From: SKPT01 sp040905445
Lineage (GTDB): Bacteria; Planctomycetota; Phycisphaerae; Phycisphaerales; Phycisphaeraceae
Assembly (NCBI GenBank): GCA_040905445.1
Contig: JBBDRN010000020.1
Location: 295,856 to 359,855 of the forward strand
DNA length: 64,000 bases
Direction of reading: 5' to 3'
Program-made: the position numbers and the translations under genes
Notes under the pieces: generated by a model
What the model was told of the DNA's origin: nothing
Databases searched by the model: none
Seen by the model: only the letters and a program-made list of their open reading frames with translations
Shown: positions 1 through 8,332 of the stretch, in pieces
How positions within the stretch are numbered: position 1 is the stretch's first letter
How the letters are laid out: every line of letters starts with the position of its first letter

Positions 1-1335
1 CCGCGGCGGTACCAGGACCGGCCGGCTGAGCTGATCGACCTGATCGCGCACCTGTACATCGGCGGAGGCGTGGGCTTTGAGCAGCGGCACGCGCGGCACC
101 TGGGGCGCGTGCTCGAGAGCGACGTGGAGCAGGCGCCTTCCGTGGTGCTCGCGTGGCACGCGCTGGGACGGACGATTCAGCCGATCGTGCGCGAGTATTA
201 CGGGCATGACGAGCTGGTGGTGCGGCTGGCGGCGCTGGAGGCGGGGGCACGGCTGGAGGACGAGCAGGCCAGCGAGATGCTGCTGGAACTGGCGGGCCAT
301 GCGGACGCGGACGTGCGTCAGCGGGTGGCCCAGACGCTGGTGCACCTGCCGCGCAGCCGGCGCGGCGCGCGGGCACTGGCGCACCTGGTGGACGACGAGG
401 CCACGCCGGTGCGCCTGGCGGCGTACGAGACGCTGGCGCGGATCGGCGACCGGGATCGGCTGGAGCGGTTCGTGGTGCGCAACCGGCGGGGGGTCAAGTT
501 CATCATCGACCGCGTGGACGCGGAGCGCCCGCTGATCTACGTCACGCAGGAGCAGGTGCCGAGGCTGGTGATTTTCGGGCCGGACATGAGCTTGTCGAGC
601 CCGGTCTTCGCGAGCCTGTGGGACAACCGTCTGGTGCTGCGCGGCGACGAGGAACAGGGATATGTCGAGGTGTACTACCAGGCGCCGCGGGCGATCGAGG
701 GGCAGCGTTACAAGGTTCAGCCGAGCGTCGCGGCGCTGGCGTTCATGCTCGCGCATGAGCCGAGCGTCGAGCTGCCGCACGACGGGCTGAACCTGAGCTA
801 CAGCGAGGTGGTGGACGTGATCTCGCGGCTGGCGGATCGCGGGGTGATCGACGCGGAGATGCAAGTGCGGCGGTCGCCGCTGGCGGAGTTGGTGGCGCAG
901 GCGATGGCCGAGCCGGGCTTCGGCCGGCCCGAACTGGCCGACGGCGAGGAATGGGACGCGGACGAGGGCGGGCTGGCGACCGACGCGCCGGGCGTCGAGC
1001 CACCCAATCTCGACGACCCGGCGATCCTGCAGCAGGGCGATGGCGATGGCGGGGGCGTCCGCGAGGAGCGCGGGCCGACGCGGATCGGCGCGCCATCGAT
1101 CGGGCAGCGCTCGAGTGGCGTGCAGCGTGGGCGACAGGGCTCCGGCGGTGATGCTGCCACCGGGCTGCATCCGTCGCGGCCGGCTGCAGGATCGGGCGGG
1201 GCGGACTTCGGCGTCCCGCAGCCGCAACGCTCGCTCGATACGTTCCCCGTGCTCCATCAGGGCGGCGGCGCGGACGGTGATGGGTCGATTCAGCCGCGGT
1301 TTCAGCGGCCGGGCGACGCCGACGGCAGGGAGTGA
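1..1335 (+). CDS. HEAT-repeat protein, 5' truncated by the window; possibly FlgI-like
   Basis: The frame is open from base 1 and ends with TGA at 1335, so the true start lies upstream; at least 444 residues are present. A GTG at 70 is only an internal candidate start. Residues about 45-165 form several HEAT-like helical pairs (for example VVRLAALEAGARL and VRQRVAQTLVHL). A mixed domain follows, ending with SYSEVVDVISRLADRG, and then a disordered Gly/Arg/Pro-rich tail of about 130 residues. The SYSEVVDVISRL segment loosely recalls the C-terminal end of flagellar P-ring proteins (FlgI), where a similar helix precedes the last strand. That link is a guess from memory of the family; the HEAT assignment is firmer. 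It reads into smc after a gap of 276 bases. Confidence 0.6.
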   Translation, partial: PRRYQDRPAELIDLIAHLYIGGGVGFEQRHARHLGRVLESDVEQAPSVVLAWHALGRTIQPIVREYYGHDELVVRLAALEAGARLEDEQASEMLLELAGHADADVRQRVAQTLVHLPRSRRGARALAHLVDDEATPVRLAAYETLARIGDRDRLERFVVRNRRGVKFIIDRVDAERPLIYVTQEQVPRLVIFGPDMSLSSPVFASLWDNRLVLRGDEEQGYVEVYYQAPRAIEGQRYKVQPSVAALAFMLAHEPSVELPHDGLNLSYSEVVDVISRLADRGVIDAEMQVRRSPLAELVAQAMAEPGFGRPELADGEEWDADEGGLATDAPGVEPPNLDDPAILQQGDGDGGGVREERGPTRIGAPSIGQRSSGVQRGRQGSGGDAATGLHPSRPAAGSGGADFGVPQPQRSLDTFPVLHQGGGADGDGSIQPRFQRPGDADGRE

Positions 1336-1611
1336 GGACGGCCCCCTGTGCGCAAACGTTGCCGGTGCATGGATCAATAATCGGGGCCCTGTTGACCTCG
1401 ATTTCATGTGATCGTTCGCGCTCGTGGGCGATAGCATCGGGCCCGGCGGGGATTGGACGGCCGGCGCGGGAACGACCGATAAAGCGGGGGGCGGCCGTGG
1501 CTGCACCTTCGCCCGTCGAGCGCCCGGAGCGCTGCGTGGCCGGGCGGTGTGTTCGGCCCAAGGCCCGCGCCCGGGACAGCGGTCGGGGATGACATGGAGG
1601 TCTCGTCGCCT

Positions 1612-4600
1612 ATGCGGTTGGCCAAACTGACACTTGCGGGATTCAAGTCCTTCGCGGACAAAACGGAGATCCGCTTCGACGCGCCGATCACCGGCATCGT
1701 CGGGCCCAACGGCTGCGGCAAGTCCAACGTCGTCGATGCCATCAAGTGGGTCCTTGGCGAGCAGTCCGCCAAGAGCCTGCGCGGCGGGGCGATGATGGAC
1801 GTCATCTTCAACGGCTCGTCCACCCGCCGCCCCAGCGGCATGGCGAGCGTCACCCTCACCTTCGACAACGCGCCCAACGACGACGGCGAGCGCACACTGG
1901 ATGTCGACCTCGACGAAGTCGGCGTCACCCGCCAGCTCTACCGCGACGGCACGAGCGAGTACCTCATCAACGGAAAGCGCGCGCGGCTGCGCGATATCAA
2001 GGAACTGTTCATGGACACCGGCGTGGGCACCGATGCCTACTCGGTCATCGAGCAGGGCCGGGTCGACGCCCTGCTGCAGTCCAACGCGACGGAGCGGCGG
2101 GAGATCTTTGAAGAGGCGGCGGGCATCAGCCGCTTCAAGGCCCGCAAGAAGGAGGCCGTACGCAAACTCGACCGCACGGAGCAGAACCTCGCGCTCGTGC
2201 GTCAGCGGCTGGAGGACACGGAGCGGCGGCTGCGCAGCGTCAAGATGCAGGCCGCCCGGGCGCGGTCCTATCAGGAGCACACGGCCCGGCTGCGCGAGTT
2301 GCAATTGCAATACGCGCTGGCGGAGTATCACCGCTTGCAGCAGCAGCTCGCCGAGGTGCGCGACGCGCACGAGCAGGCCGAGGCCGACCGGGCGCGGGCG
2401 ACCCGCGAGCTGACCCAGCATGAGCAGGCGGCGGGCGAGGCGGAGCTGGAGCGTCAGCAAGCGCTCAAGCGTCAGCAGCAGCTCGATGGCGAGCGATTGG
2501 GCGAGCAGTCGCGCCAGGCGCAGGCCGAGCAGCGCGAGCAGTTCGCCCGCTCGTCACTGGAGGAAGCGAATAAGCACATCGATCGCGACGCCCGGCGGCT
2601 GGAGGAGTTGACCGCGCGATTGGAGCAGCTTGACCACGAAAAGGCGGAGCACGCCGGCGAGGCCGAGCGGCTTGAAATCCAGGTCAGGGACAGCGAGGCG
2701 CGGCTGGCGGCGGCGCAGGATGCGCATCGCAAGGTGCAGCACGAGCTCAACGAAAAGCGGTCGGAGCTGGACGACGAGAAGGCCGGCGTCACCAACCTGA
2801 TGCGCCGCGCGTCGCAGCTTCACAACGAAATCAGCAGCCTCGACACGTTTGAGAAGAACCTCGAGTCGACGCGCGACAAGCTCCAGTCGCGTGCCCAGGA
2901 CGTGGCGGGGCAGCTCGAAGGGCTGCTCACGTCGCGCGACGAGGCGCAGCAGCGGCTGGACGAGGCGCGCGACTTGATCGAGGCGGAAAACGCGCAGCTC
3001 GAGAAGCAGAAGGAGTTGGCCAGCAGCTACGACGCGCAGCAGCGCGAGGTGGCGCATGAACTGGCCGAGGCGAAGGAGCGGCGGTCGGCGCTCAACTCAA
3101 GGCGGTCGCTCCTGCAGGAGATGCAGGATCGGCAGGAAGGGCTCAGCGATCCGGTCAAGGCGGTGCTCGCCCGCGCCGGCGGCAACGGGGAGGGCACCTT
3201 CCACTTCGTGCGCGGCCTGCTGGCGGAGCTGATCGAGGCCGACGTCGAGCATGCCCCGCTCGTGGAAGCGGCGCTGGGCGACTATCAGCAGGCGCTCGTC
3301 GTCGATCGCCTGGTCGACATCTGCTCGAGCGACGGCGGCCGCGAGGCGATCGCGTCACTGGGCGGGCGCGTGGCGTTCCTCGCCCTCGATGAAACGGGCG
3401 GCAGCGCGCCGACGGGCGATCCCGCACCGTACGGCCTGTCGCCCGTCAGCGAGCTGGTGCAGCACCCGGACTGGCTCGGGCCCGTCATCGCGCGCACGCT
3501 GGGGCGGACGCTGAAGGTCGAGGATCTCGACCGCGCGCTGATGCTGCGGGCGACCATCGGGCCGGGCTGGCGGTTCGTCACGCCGTCGGGCGAAGTGCTT
3601 GACGCCGACGGCCGCGTGTTCGCGGGGCCCAGCGGGCAGGCGGCGGGCGGATTGATCTCGCGGCGAAGCGAGCTCGCCTCGCTGCGGCGCGAGCTCGCCG
3701 AGGTCGACGAGCTCATCGACGCGAGGCAGACGCGCTTGAGCGAGCTGTCGGACCACGCCGCGCACGTCGAGCGCGTCGCCAACGAGTTGCGGCAGTCGGT
3801 GTACGAAGCGAACTCCGTGCGCGTCGAGATGACCAGCCGCATCGAGAGCCTCGGCGGGCAGATCGCCGGGCTCGAGAAGGAGCAGCCGGTCATCGCCAAG
3901 GAAGTGGAGCAGGTGCACCGCCAGCTTCGCGAGACCGAGGCGCAGCGCAGCGATCGGCGCGAGGTCGCCGAGCAGCTCGAGCGCGACCAGGCGTCGCGGC
4001 AGCAGCGCGTCGACGCCCTGGCCGGCGAGATCGAGTCGCTTCAGCAACGCGTCGAGCAGGCGGGCGAGGCGGTCACGGCCGTGCGCGTCGAGTCGGGCAA
4101 GGCGGCGGAGCAGTTGTCGTCGGCGCAGCGGCAGGTCAGGCAGGCGGAACTCGCGGCCGCAGACGTGGCAAGGCAGCACAAGTCGATCGAGGACCAGCTT
4201 GCCGGGGCACGCTCGCGCATCGCGGAGCTGGAGACGGCCCAGGCCGAGGCGCACGAGCAGGCGGAGCAGGCGAAACGCAAGCTGCAGGAGTTGATCACGC
4301 ACTGCGAGCTGGCGCAGCGGAAGCTCGGCGAGGCGGATGAGCAGTTGACAAGCCTGCGCGAACGGACGCAAACGCAGCGCAAGGCCGTCGAGCAGGCGGC
4401 GCGGCGCGTCCATGAGTTCGACGTGCGGCTGCGCGAGGTCGAGGTCAAGGCCGACGGCGTGCGGCAACGGGCGCAGGAGCAGCTCGATATCGACGTGGAC
4501 GCGGCGTATCGCGAGGCGACGGGCGGCGCGGCGGACACGCAGGGCGTGGATGGCGCGGAAGCGGCTCACACTGACAACGCCGAGGACGACGTTGTCAGTG

Positions 4601-5595
4601 GCACCCCCGCAGTGGCTGAGGGTGAGGACGCCGAAGGTGATGAAGTCGACGCGGACGCAGAGAAGCCCGCTGATCTCAATCCGTGGGCTTCCGTCGCCGC
4701 GGAGTTCGTCGCCAACGGCTTCGCCATCGACTGGCAGGCCGTCGAGGCGGAGATCAAGGAGCTGCGCGGGAAGATTGCGCGGCTGGGCAACGTCAACATG
4801 GAAGCGATCCGGGAGCAGGACGAGCTCGAGGACCGTCACGGGGACCTCGCCGACCAGGTGCGCGACATCGACGAGGCGCGGCACCGGCTCGAAAAGCTCA
4901 TCACGCAGATCAACGATGACTCGCGCCAGCGATTCGAGGCGACGTTCGAGCAGATCCGCGAGCACTTCGCCGGGCAGCAGGGGCTCTTCCGAAAGCTCTT
5001 CGGCGGCGGGCGGGCGGACCTGCTGCTGCAGCCGGACGAGGCGGGCAATGTCGACGTGCTCGAGTCGGGCATCGAGATCCGCGCCAAGCCGCCGGGCAAG
5101 GAGCCCTGCTCGATCAGCCAGCTTTCGGGCGGCGAGAAGACGATGACGGCGGTGGCGCTCCTGATGGCGATCTTCAAGACGCGGCCGTCGCCTTACGCGC
5201 TGCTCGACGAGGTGGATGCGGCGCTGGACGAGGCGAACGTCGAGCGGTTCACGCAGGTGATCGGCGAGTTCCTCGACCGCTCACACTTCATCATCATCAC
5301 GCACCACAAGCGCACGATGCAGATGTGCGACCTGCTCTACGGGATTACGATGCAGGAGCGCGGCGTGTCGCGGCGCGTGTCGGTGCGCATCGACCAGGTG
5401 GGCAGCGACGGGCGCATCGCGCGCGAGGCGGTCGAGGCCGACTCGCAGCCGGCGATCAAGGAAGCGCCCAGCAACGGGCACGCGGCGGAAGGCAACGGGC
5501 AGAGCAATGGGCAGAGTCATGGCGACGCGCGGCCGGGGGTTTCGGCGCGGCAGCGGTTGGCGGCGATGCTGGAGCGCGAGCCGGCGAGCAAGTGA
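1612..5595 (+). CDS. smc: Chromosome segregation protein SMC
   Basis: ATPase that organises and condenses the chromosome. The 1327-residue protein has the full SMC layout: Walker A GPNGCGKS at residues 31-38, a long coiled coil, a hinge at roughly 520-650 (FHFVRGLLAELIEAD), a second coiled coil, signature LSGGEKTMTA at about 1171 and Walker B YALLDEVDAALDE at about 1199. ATG 1612 is chosen because GGAGG at 1596-1600 precedes it and residues from MRLAKLTLAGFKSF match the family N-terminus; GTG 1549 and ATG 1594 lie upstream in frame. Two oddities stand out. An acidic low-complexity insert at about residues 978-1022 starts on a perfect palindrome shared with intergenic repeats. A tail of about 60 residues rich in Asn, Gly and Ser follows the ATPase head. 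The protein is long for a bacterial SMC (usually about 1150-1200 residues). Confidence 0.97.
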   Translation: MRLAKLTLAGFKSFADKTEIRFDAPITGIVGPNGCGKSNVVDAIKWVLGEQSAKSLRGGAMMDVIFNGSSTRRPSGMASVTLTFDNAPNDDGERTLDVDLDEVGVTRQLYRDGTSEYLINGKRARLRDIKELFMDTGVGTDAYSVIEQGRVDALLQSNATERREIFEEAAGISRFKARKKEAVRKLDRTEQNLALVRQRLEDTERRLRSVKMQAARARSYQEHTARLRELQLQYALAEYHRLQQQLAEVRDAHEQAEADRARATRELTQHEQAAGEAELERQQALKRQQQLDGERLGEQSRQAQAEQREQFARSSLEEANKHIDRDARRLEELTARLEQLDHEKAEHAGEAERLEIQVRDSEARLAAAQDAHRKVQHELNEKRSELDDEKAGVTNLMRRASQLHNEISSLDTFEKNLESTRDKLQSRAQDVAGQLEGLLTSRDEAQQRLDEARDLIEAENAQLEKQKELASSYDAQQREVAHELAEAKERRSALNSRRSLLQEMQDRQEGLSDPVKAVLARAGGNGEGTFHFVRGLLAELIEADVEHAPLVEAALGDYQQALVVDRLVDICSSDGGREAIASLGGRVAFLALDETGGSAPTGDPAPYGLSPVSELVQHPDWLGPVIARTLGRTLKVEDLDRALMLRATIGPGWRFVTPSGEVLDADGRVFAGPSGQAAGGLISRRSELASLRRELAEVDELIDARQTRLSELSDHAAHVERVANELRQSVYEANSVRVEMTSRIESLGGQIAGLEKEQPVIAKEVEQVHRQLRETEAQRSDRREVAEQLERDQASRQQRVDALAGEIESLQQRVEQAGEAVTAVRVESGKAAEQLSSAQRQVRQAELAAADVARQHKSIEDQLAGARSRIAELETAQAEAHEQAEQAKRKLQELITHCELAQRKLGEADEQLTSLRERTQTQRKAVEQAARRVHEFDVRLREVEVKADGVRQRAQEQLDIDVDAAYREATGGAADTQGVDGAEAAHTDNAEDDVVSGTPAVAEGEDAEGDEVDADAEKPADLNPWASVAAEFVANGFAIDWQAVEAEIKELRGKIARLGNVNMEAIREQDELEDRHGDLADQVRDIDEARHRLEKLITQINDDSRQRFEATFEQIREHFAGQQGLFRKLFGGGRADLLLQPDEAGNVDVLESGIEIRAKPPGKEPCSISQLSGGEKTMTAVALLMAIFKTRPSPYALLDEVDAALDEANVERFTQVIGEFLDRSHFIIITHHKRTMQMCDLLYGITMQERGVSRRVSVRIDQVGSDGRIAREAVEADSQPAIKEAPSNGHAAEGNGQSNGQSHGDARPGVSARQRLAAMLEREPASK
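4567..4607. repeat. Half copy of the double-hairpin repeat inside smc
   Basis: Perfect 11-base arms CACTGACAACG (4569-4579) and CGTTGTCAGTG (4590-4600), followed by GCACCC. The arm and the trailing GTCAGTGGCACCC match the right half of the intergenic elements at 17403, 45029 and 61593. It is read in the smc frame as HTDNAEDDVVSGTP (residues 986-999) within the acidic insert. Confidence 0.75.
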
Positions 5596-5608
5596 GCACC
5601 TGAGAATG

Positions 5609-5685
5609 CATGATGCACAAGGGGCAAGGCACAATGCGGTTGATGCATGCCTGCCTTGTGCATGGTGAATTGGCATTGTGAATTG
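5609..5685. repeat. Imperfect palindrome between smc and the phosphatase gene
   Basis: The 99 bases after smc contain ATGCACAAGGGGCA answered by TGCCTTGTGCAT, and CACAATGC answered by GCATTGTG. Together they form a long imperfect inverted repeat that is AT-richer than its surroundings. It could fold as a terminator for smc but has no T-tract. No second copy was seen in the window. Confidence 0.5.
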
Positions 5686-5694
5686 AACGATCCC

Positions 5695-7482
5695 ATGAAC
5701 GCACAGCCAGCGGCTGACGAGACGGGCGCGAAACATGCCGCCGAGACGGGCCCGGCACCGACGCCGACGGCGGTGCCGCTGTCGTTGACCGATTTCCTCG
5801 ACGTCCCGACGCTGCAGGACATCCAGGACCGCTTTACGGCGGTGACGCGGCTGGCGACGACGATCCGCGATGCCCAGGGGCGGCAGGTGACGGCGCCGAC
5901 CGCGGTGTTGGACGTGGCGCAGTCGGACGTCTGGCTGGATCAGCTCATCACCGCCGAGCCGGGCGAGGGACGGTTCAGCGCGCCGATCATCGCGGAGGGG
6001 CAGGTGCTCGGGTCGATCTCGATCGAGCGCGAGGCGATGGAGGCGGACGCGTCGGAGGCGCGCCCGCGCTTTGTCGCGGCGGCGCGCGAGCTCGGGATTG
6101 ACGAAGTACACGTCGAGGCGCTGGCCGACGCCGCGGGCGCCAGCTACGCCCCGAGCCGGGCGGCGAGCATCCAGTTCCTCTACCTGCTGGCCAACGCGAT
6201 CGCCCGGCTGTGCTACGAGCAGTACCACGCAAGACAGCGCATCGAGGAGCTGTCGGCGCTGTACCGCGTCAGCACGCTGCTGTCGGCGCGGCGGGACCTG
6301 TCGCAGGTGCTGGACACGGCGGCGGGGTGCGTGGCGGAGGTGATGAAGGTCAAGGCCGCGAGCATCCGCCTGCTCGATGAGACCGCCAACAACGAGCTCG
6401 TGCCCAAAGCGGTGCACAACCTGTCGCAGGCGTACCTGGACAAGGGCGCGATCCGGCTCGAAGACAGCGAGCTGTTTCACGAGGCGCTGGCCGGCGGCGT
6501 GCCGTATGTCGCGGACATGGCGACCGATCCGCGCGTGGTCTACCCCGAGGATGCCGCCGTGGAGGGTCTCGTCTCGATGCTCTGCGCGGGCATGATCCAC
6601 CAGGGCAAGCCGATCGGCGTGCTGCAGCTCTTCACGGGTGTTGAGCGGCGGTTCACGGGCTTCGAGATCAACCTCGTGCGCGCCATGGCGCAGCTTCTCG
6701 GGTCGGTCATCGAGAACGCCAGGCTCAACGCCGCGCGCCAGGAAAACGAGCGCATGGTGCGCCAGCTTCACCTCGCCGCCGACGTGCAGCGGCGGATGCT
6801 GCCTGCGGCGATGCCGCACATCCCGCCGCTGCAGGTCGCGGCGCGGTACGTGCCAAGCTTGGAGCTGGGCGGCGACTTCTACGACTTCATCAACCTCGAC
6901 GGGCACCTGGGTGTCGCGATCGGCGACGTGGTGGGCAAGGGGGTTGCGGCGAGCCTGCTCATGGCCAGCGCGCGGGCGAGCCTGCGCGCCTATGCCCAGG
7001 ACGTCTACGACCTCGACGAGATCATCGCGCGCGTGAACGTGGCGCTTTGCCGCGACACGTCGGACAACGAGTTCGCCACGATGTGGTACGGCGTGTTCGA
7101 CCCGCGCTCGCGCCGGCTGACGTACTGCAACGCGGGGCACGAGCCGGGGCTGCTGTACCGCAACGAGACGGTGCGCCCGCTCGCGGCCGGGGGGATGCTC
7201 GTGGGCGTCGACCCGGCGCAGGTGTACGACAAGGGGCTCCTGGACCTGCGCGACCGCGACGTGGTGCTGCTGTTCAGCGATGGGCTCGTCGATGCCTTTA
7301 ACGAGGAGAACGCGCGGTTTGGCAGGAAGCGCGTCGAGCAGGCGATGCGCGAAGCCGCGGATCGGTCGGCGAGCGAGATCCTCCAGCACGTGCTGCAAGC
7401 GGCGCGGCGGTGGGCGGGGCGGCGGCGCAGCGTCGACGACACGACCGTTGTCGTCCTGAAGATGGACGAGCGCGTGGAGTGA
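5695..7482 (+). CDS. PocR-GAF-SpoIIE (PPM) serine phosphatase
   Basis: Predicted signalling phosphatase of 595 residues. Residues about 25-150 resemble a PocR sensory domain (LQDIQDRFTAVTRLATTIRD). About 181-345 is a GAF domain beginning ELSALYRVSTLLSARRDL. From about 355 comes a SpoIIE/RsbU-type PP2C domain with the linker LHLAADVQRRMLP, metal-binding GGDFYDF (about 392), GDVVGKGVAASLLM, SDGLVDAF (about 528) and DDTTVVVLK. In known systems such enzymes dephosphorylate anti-anti-sigma factors in partner-switching pathways; no sigma regulator lies nearby. An upstream in-frame ATG at 5647 falls inside the palindrome before the gene, so ATG 5695 is preferred, although no clear ribosome binding site is visible. 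A second SpoIIE phosphatase lies at 35291-36571. Confidence 0.88.
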   Translation: MNAQPAADETGAKHAAETGPAPTPTAVPLSLTDFLDVPTLQDIQDRFTAVTRLATTIRDAQGRQVTAPTAVLDVAQSDVWLDQLITAEPGEGRFSAPIIAEGQVLGSISIEREAMEADASEARPRFVAAARELGIDEVHVEALADAAGASYAPSRAASIQFLYLLANAIARLCYEQYHARQRIEELSALYRVSTLLSARRDLSQVLDTAAGCVAEVMKVKAASIRLLDETANNELVPKAVHNLSQAYLDKGAIRLEDSELFHEALAGGVPYVADMATDPRVVYPEDAAVEGLVSMLCAGMIHQGKPIGVLQLFTGVERRFTGFEINLVRAMAQLLGSVIENARLNAARQENERMVRQLHLAADVQRRMLPAAMPHIPPLQVAARYVPSLELGGDFYDFINLDGHLGVAIGDVVGKGVAASLLMASARASLRAYAQDVYDLDEIIARVNVALCRDTSDNEFATMWYGVFDPRSRRLTYCNAGHEPGLLYRNETVRPLAAGGMLVGVDPAQVYDKGLLDLRDRDVVLLFSDGLVDAFNEENARFGRKRVEQAMREAADRSASEILQHVLQAARRWAGRRRSVDDTTVVVLKMDERVE

Positions 7483-7499
7483 GTGGCGGGGGCCGCGCC

Positions 7500-7524
7500 G
7501 TAGGGTCCGCATAGCGGACCCTAC
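7500..7524. repeat. Perfect hairpin GTAGGGTCCGC-ATA-GCGGACCCTAC
   Basis: Eleven-base perfect arms with a 3-base loop lie 17 bases after the phosphatase stop and 30 bases before tsaB. It could act as a terminator but has no T-run. A related hairpin (GGTCCGC-ACA-GCGGACC then CTAC) lies before rpmA at 54121, so this is probably a dispersed repeat. Confidence 0.6.
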
Positions 7525-7542
7525 GGGCCTAGAGGCCTAGAC

Positions 7543-7548
7543 TAGAAT
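7543..7548 (+). promoter_or_regulatory. TAGAAT -10-like box for leaderless tsaB
   Basis: TAGAAT sits 6 bases before ATG 7555, the spacing expected if transcription begins at the start codon. No Shine-Dalgarno sequence precedes the gene and no convincing -35 was found. The same arrangement recurs at recG, polA and purN. Confidence 0.4.
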
Positions 7549-7554
7549 AGATGA

Positions 7555-8262
7555 ATGCGCGGCGATCGGGTGCACAACCTGGCCATCGAGACCTCGGGCC
7601 GGGCGGGATCGATCGCGTTGGGCCGCGGCGATGAGATGCTGGCGGAACGCGAGCTGGGCGAGCATCGCCGGCACAACGTGGCACTCGTGACCGGCATCGA
7701 CGCCCTGTGTGCCGCCCATGACGTGGAGCCGGCCGACCTCGGCGAGCTTTACGTCTCCATCGGCCCCGGGTCGTTTACGGGGCTGCGCGTGGCGGTGGCG
7801 GCGGCGAAGATGGTGGCGCTCGCGCACGGGGCGCGGATCGTGGCGGTGCCCACGCTCGAGGCGCTGGCGCAGAACGCCCCGGCTGACGTCGATCGTGTCG
7901 CGGCCGGGCTGAATCTCAAGCGTGACCGCCTCTGGGCCGCGGTGTTTGAGCGGCGTGGGGCGGAGCTGACGGCGACGGGGGCGGCCGGGCTGTATACACT
8001 TTCGGAGTTGGTGGCGCAGGCGGGGCCCGGCGAGGAGCCGCTCGCCTTGCTTGGCGAGGTCTGGCCGGAGGTGGGGGCGGAGCTTGCCAGCCGCGTGCGC
8101 GTGCTGCCGGGCGAGTTGGCGCGGGTGCGGGCATCGGCGGTGTGGCGCGGGGGGGGGGGGCGGGCGGGTCAGTTCNNNNNNNNNNAGCCGACCGCGCTCG
8201 CCCCGCTTTATGCTCGTCGACCGGAGGCGGTGGAGAAGTGGGAGCGGCTGCACGAGTCGTGA
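7555..8262 (+). CDS. tsaB: tRNA threonylcarbamoyladenosine biosynthesis protein TsaB (interrupted by an assembly gap)
   Basis: Non-catalytic partner of TsaD in making the t6A modification of ANN-decoding tRNAs. The N-terminus LAIETSGRAGSIAL and the motif SIGPGSFTGLRVAVAAAK are characteristic. The gene contains 10 Ns at 8176-8185, just after a run of 12 G at 8149-8160, so residues before the gap may be misread. The sequence after the gap returns to a family-like ending, APLYARRPEAVEKWE, in the same frame when the gap is taken as exactly 10 bases. ATG 7555 gives the family N-terminus; ATG 7551 is in another frame. The gene is followed by der after 70 bases and is read in the same direction. Confidence 0.9.
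   Translation: MRGDRVHNLAIETSGRAGSIALGRGDEMLAERELGEHRRHNVALVTGIDALCAAHDVEPADLGELYVSIGPGSFTGLRVAVAAAKMVALAHGARIVAVPTLEALAQNAPADVDRVAAGLNLKRDRLWAAVFERRGAELTATGAAGLYTLSELVAQAGPGEEPLALLGEVWPEVGAELASRVRVLPGELARVRASAVWRGGGGRAGQFXXXXPTALAPLYARRPEAVEKWERLHES
8176..8185. other. Assembly gap of 10 Ns inside tsaB
   Basis: Ten consecutive unknown bases follow a G12 run and GC-rich sequence, a place where sequencing commonly fails. The true gap length is unknown; ten Ns is a conventional placeholder. Confidence 0.95.
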
Positions 8263-8294
8263 CCCCCGCCCCGGGAGCGCCGGTCGACGCTGCT

Positions 8295-8319
8295 CCGGGA
8301 CCACCGGTCCCGGCTTTAT
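8295..8319. repeat. CCGGGACC-ACC-GGTCCCGG repeat, copy 1
   Basis: Eight-base perfect arms followed by CTTTAT, in the 70-base spacer between tsaB and der. The same unit with the same CTTTAT flank occurs at 9843-9869 and, inverted, at 9709-9735. Confidence 0.8.
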
Positions 8320-8332
8320 TGAGGTCTTGTTC

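Noticed and set aside
1549..1611. Upstream GTG start for smc at 1549
   Set aside because: It would add 21 residues absent from SMC proteins, and a good ribosome binding site precedes ATG 1612.
3355..4965. Long minus-strand open frame opposite smc
   Set aside because: It is Leu/Arg-rich with no recognisable domain and mirrors the coiled-coil codons of smc; such antisense frames are expected at this GC content.
5281..7512. Minus-strand open frame of over 2 kb opposite the PocR-GAF-SpoIIE gene
   Set aside because: The plus-strand gene has clear domains; the antisense translation is His/Arg/Val-rich without motifs.
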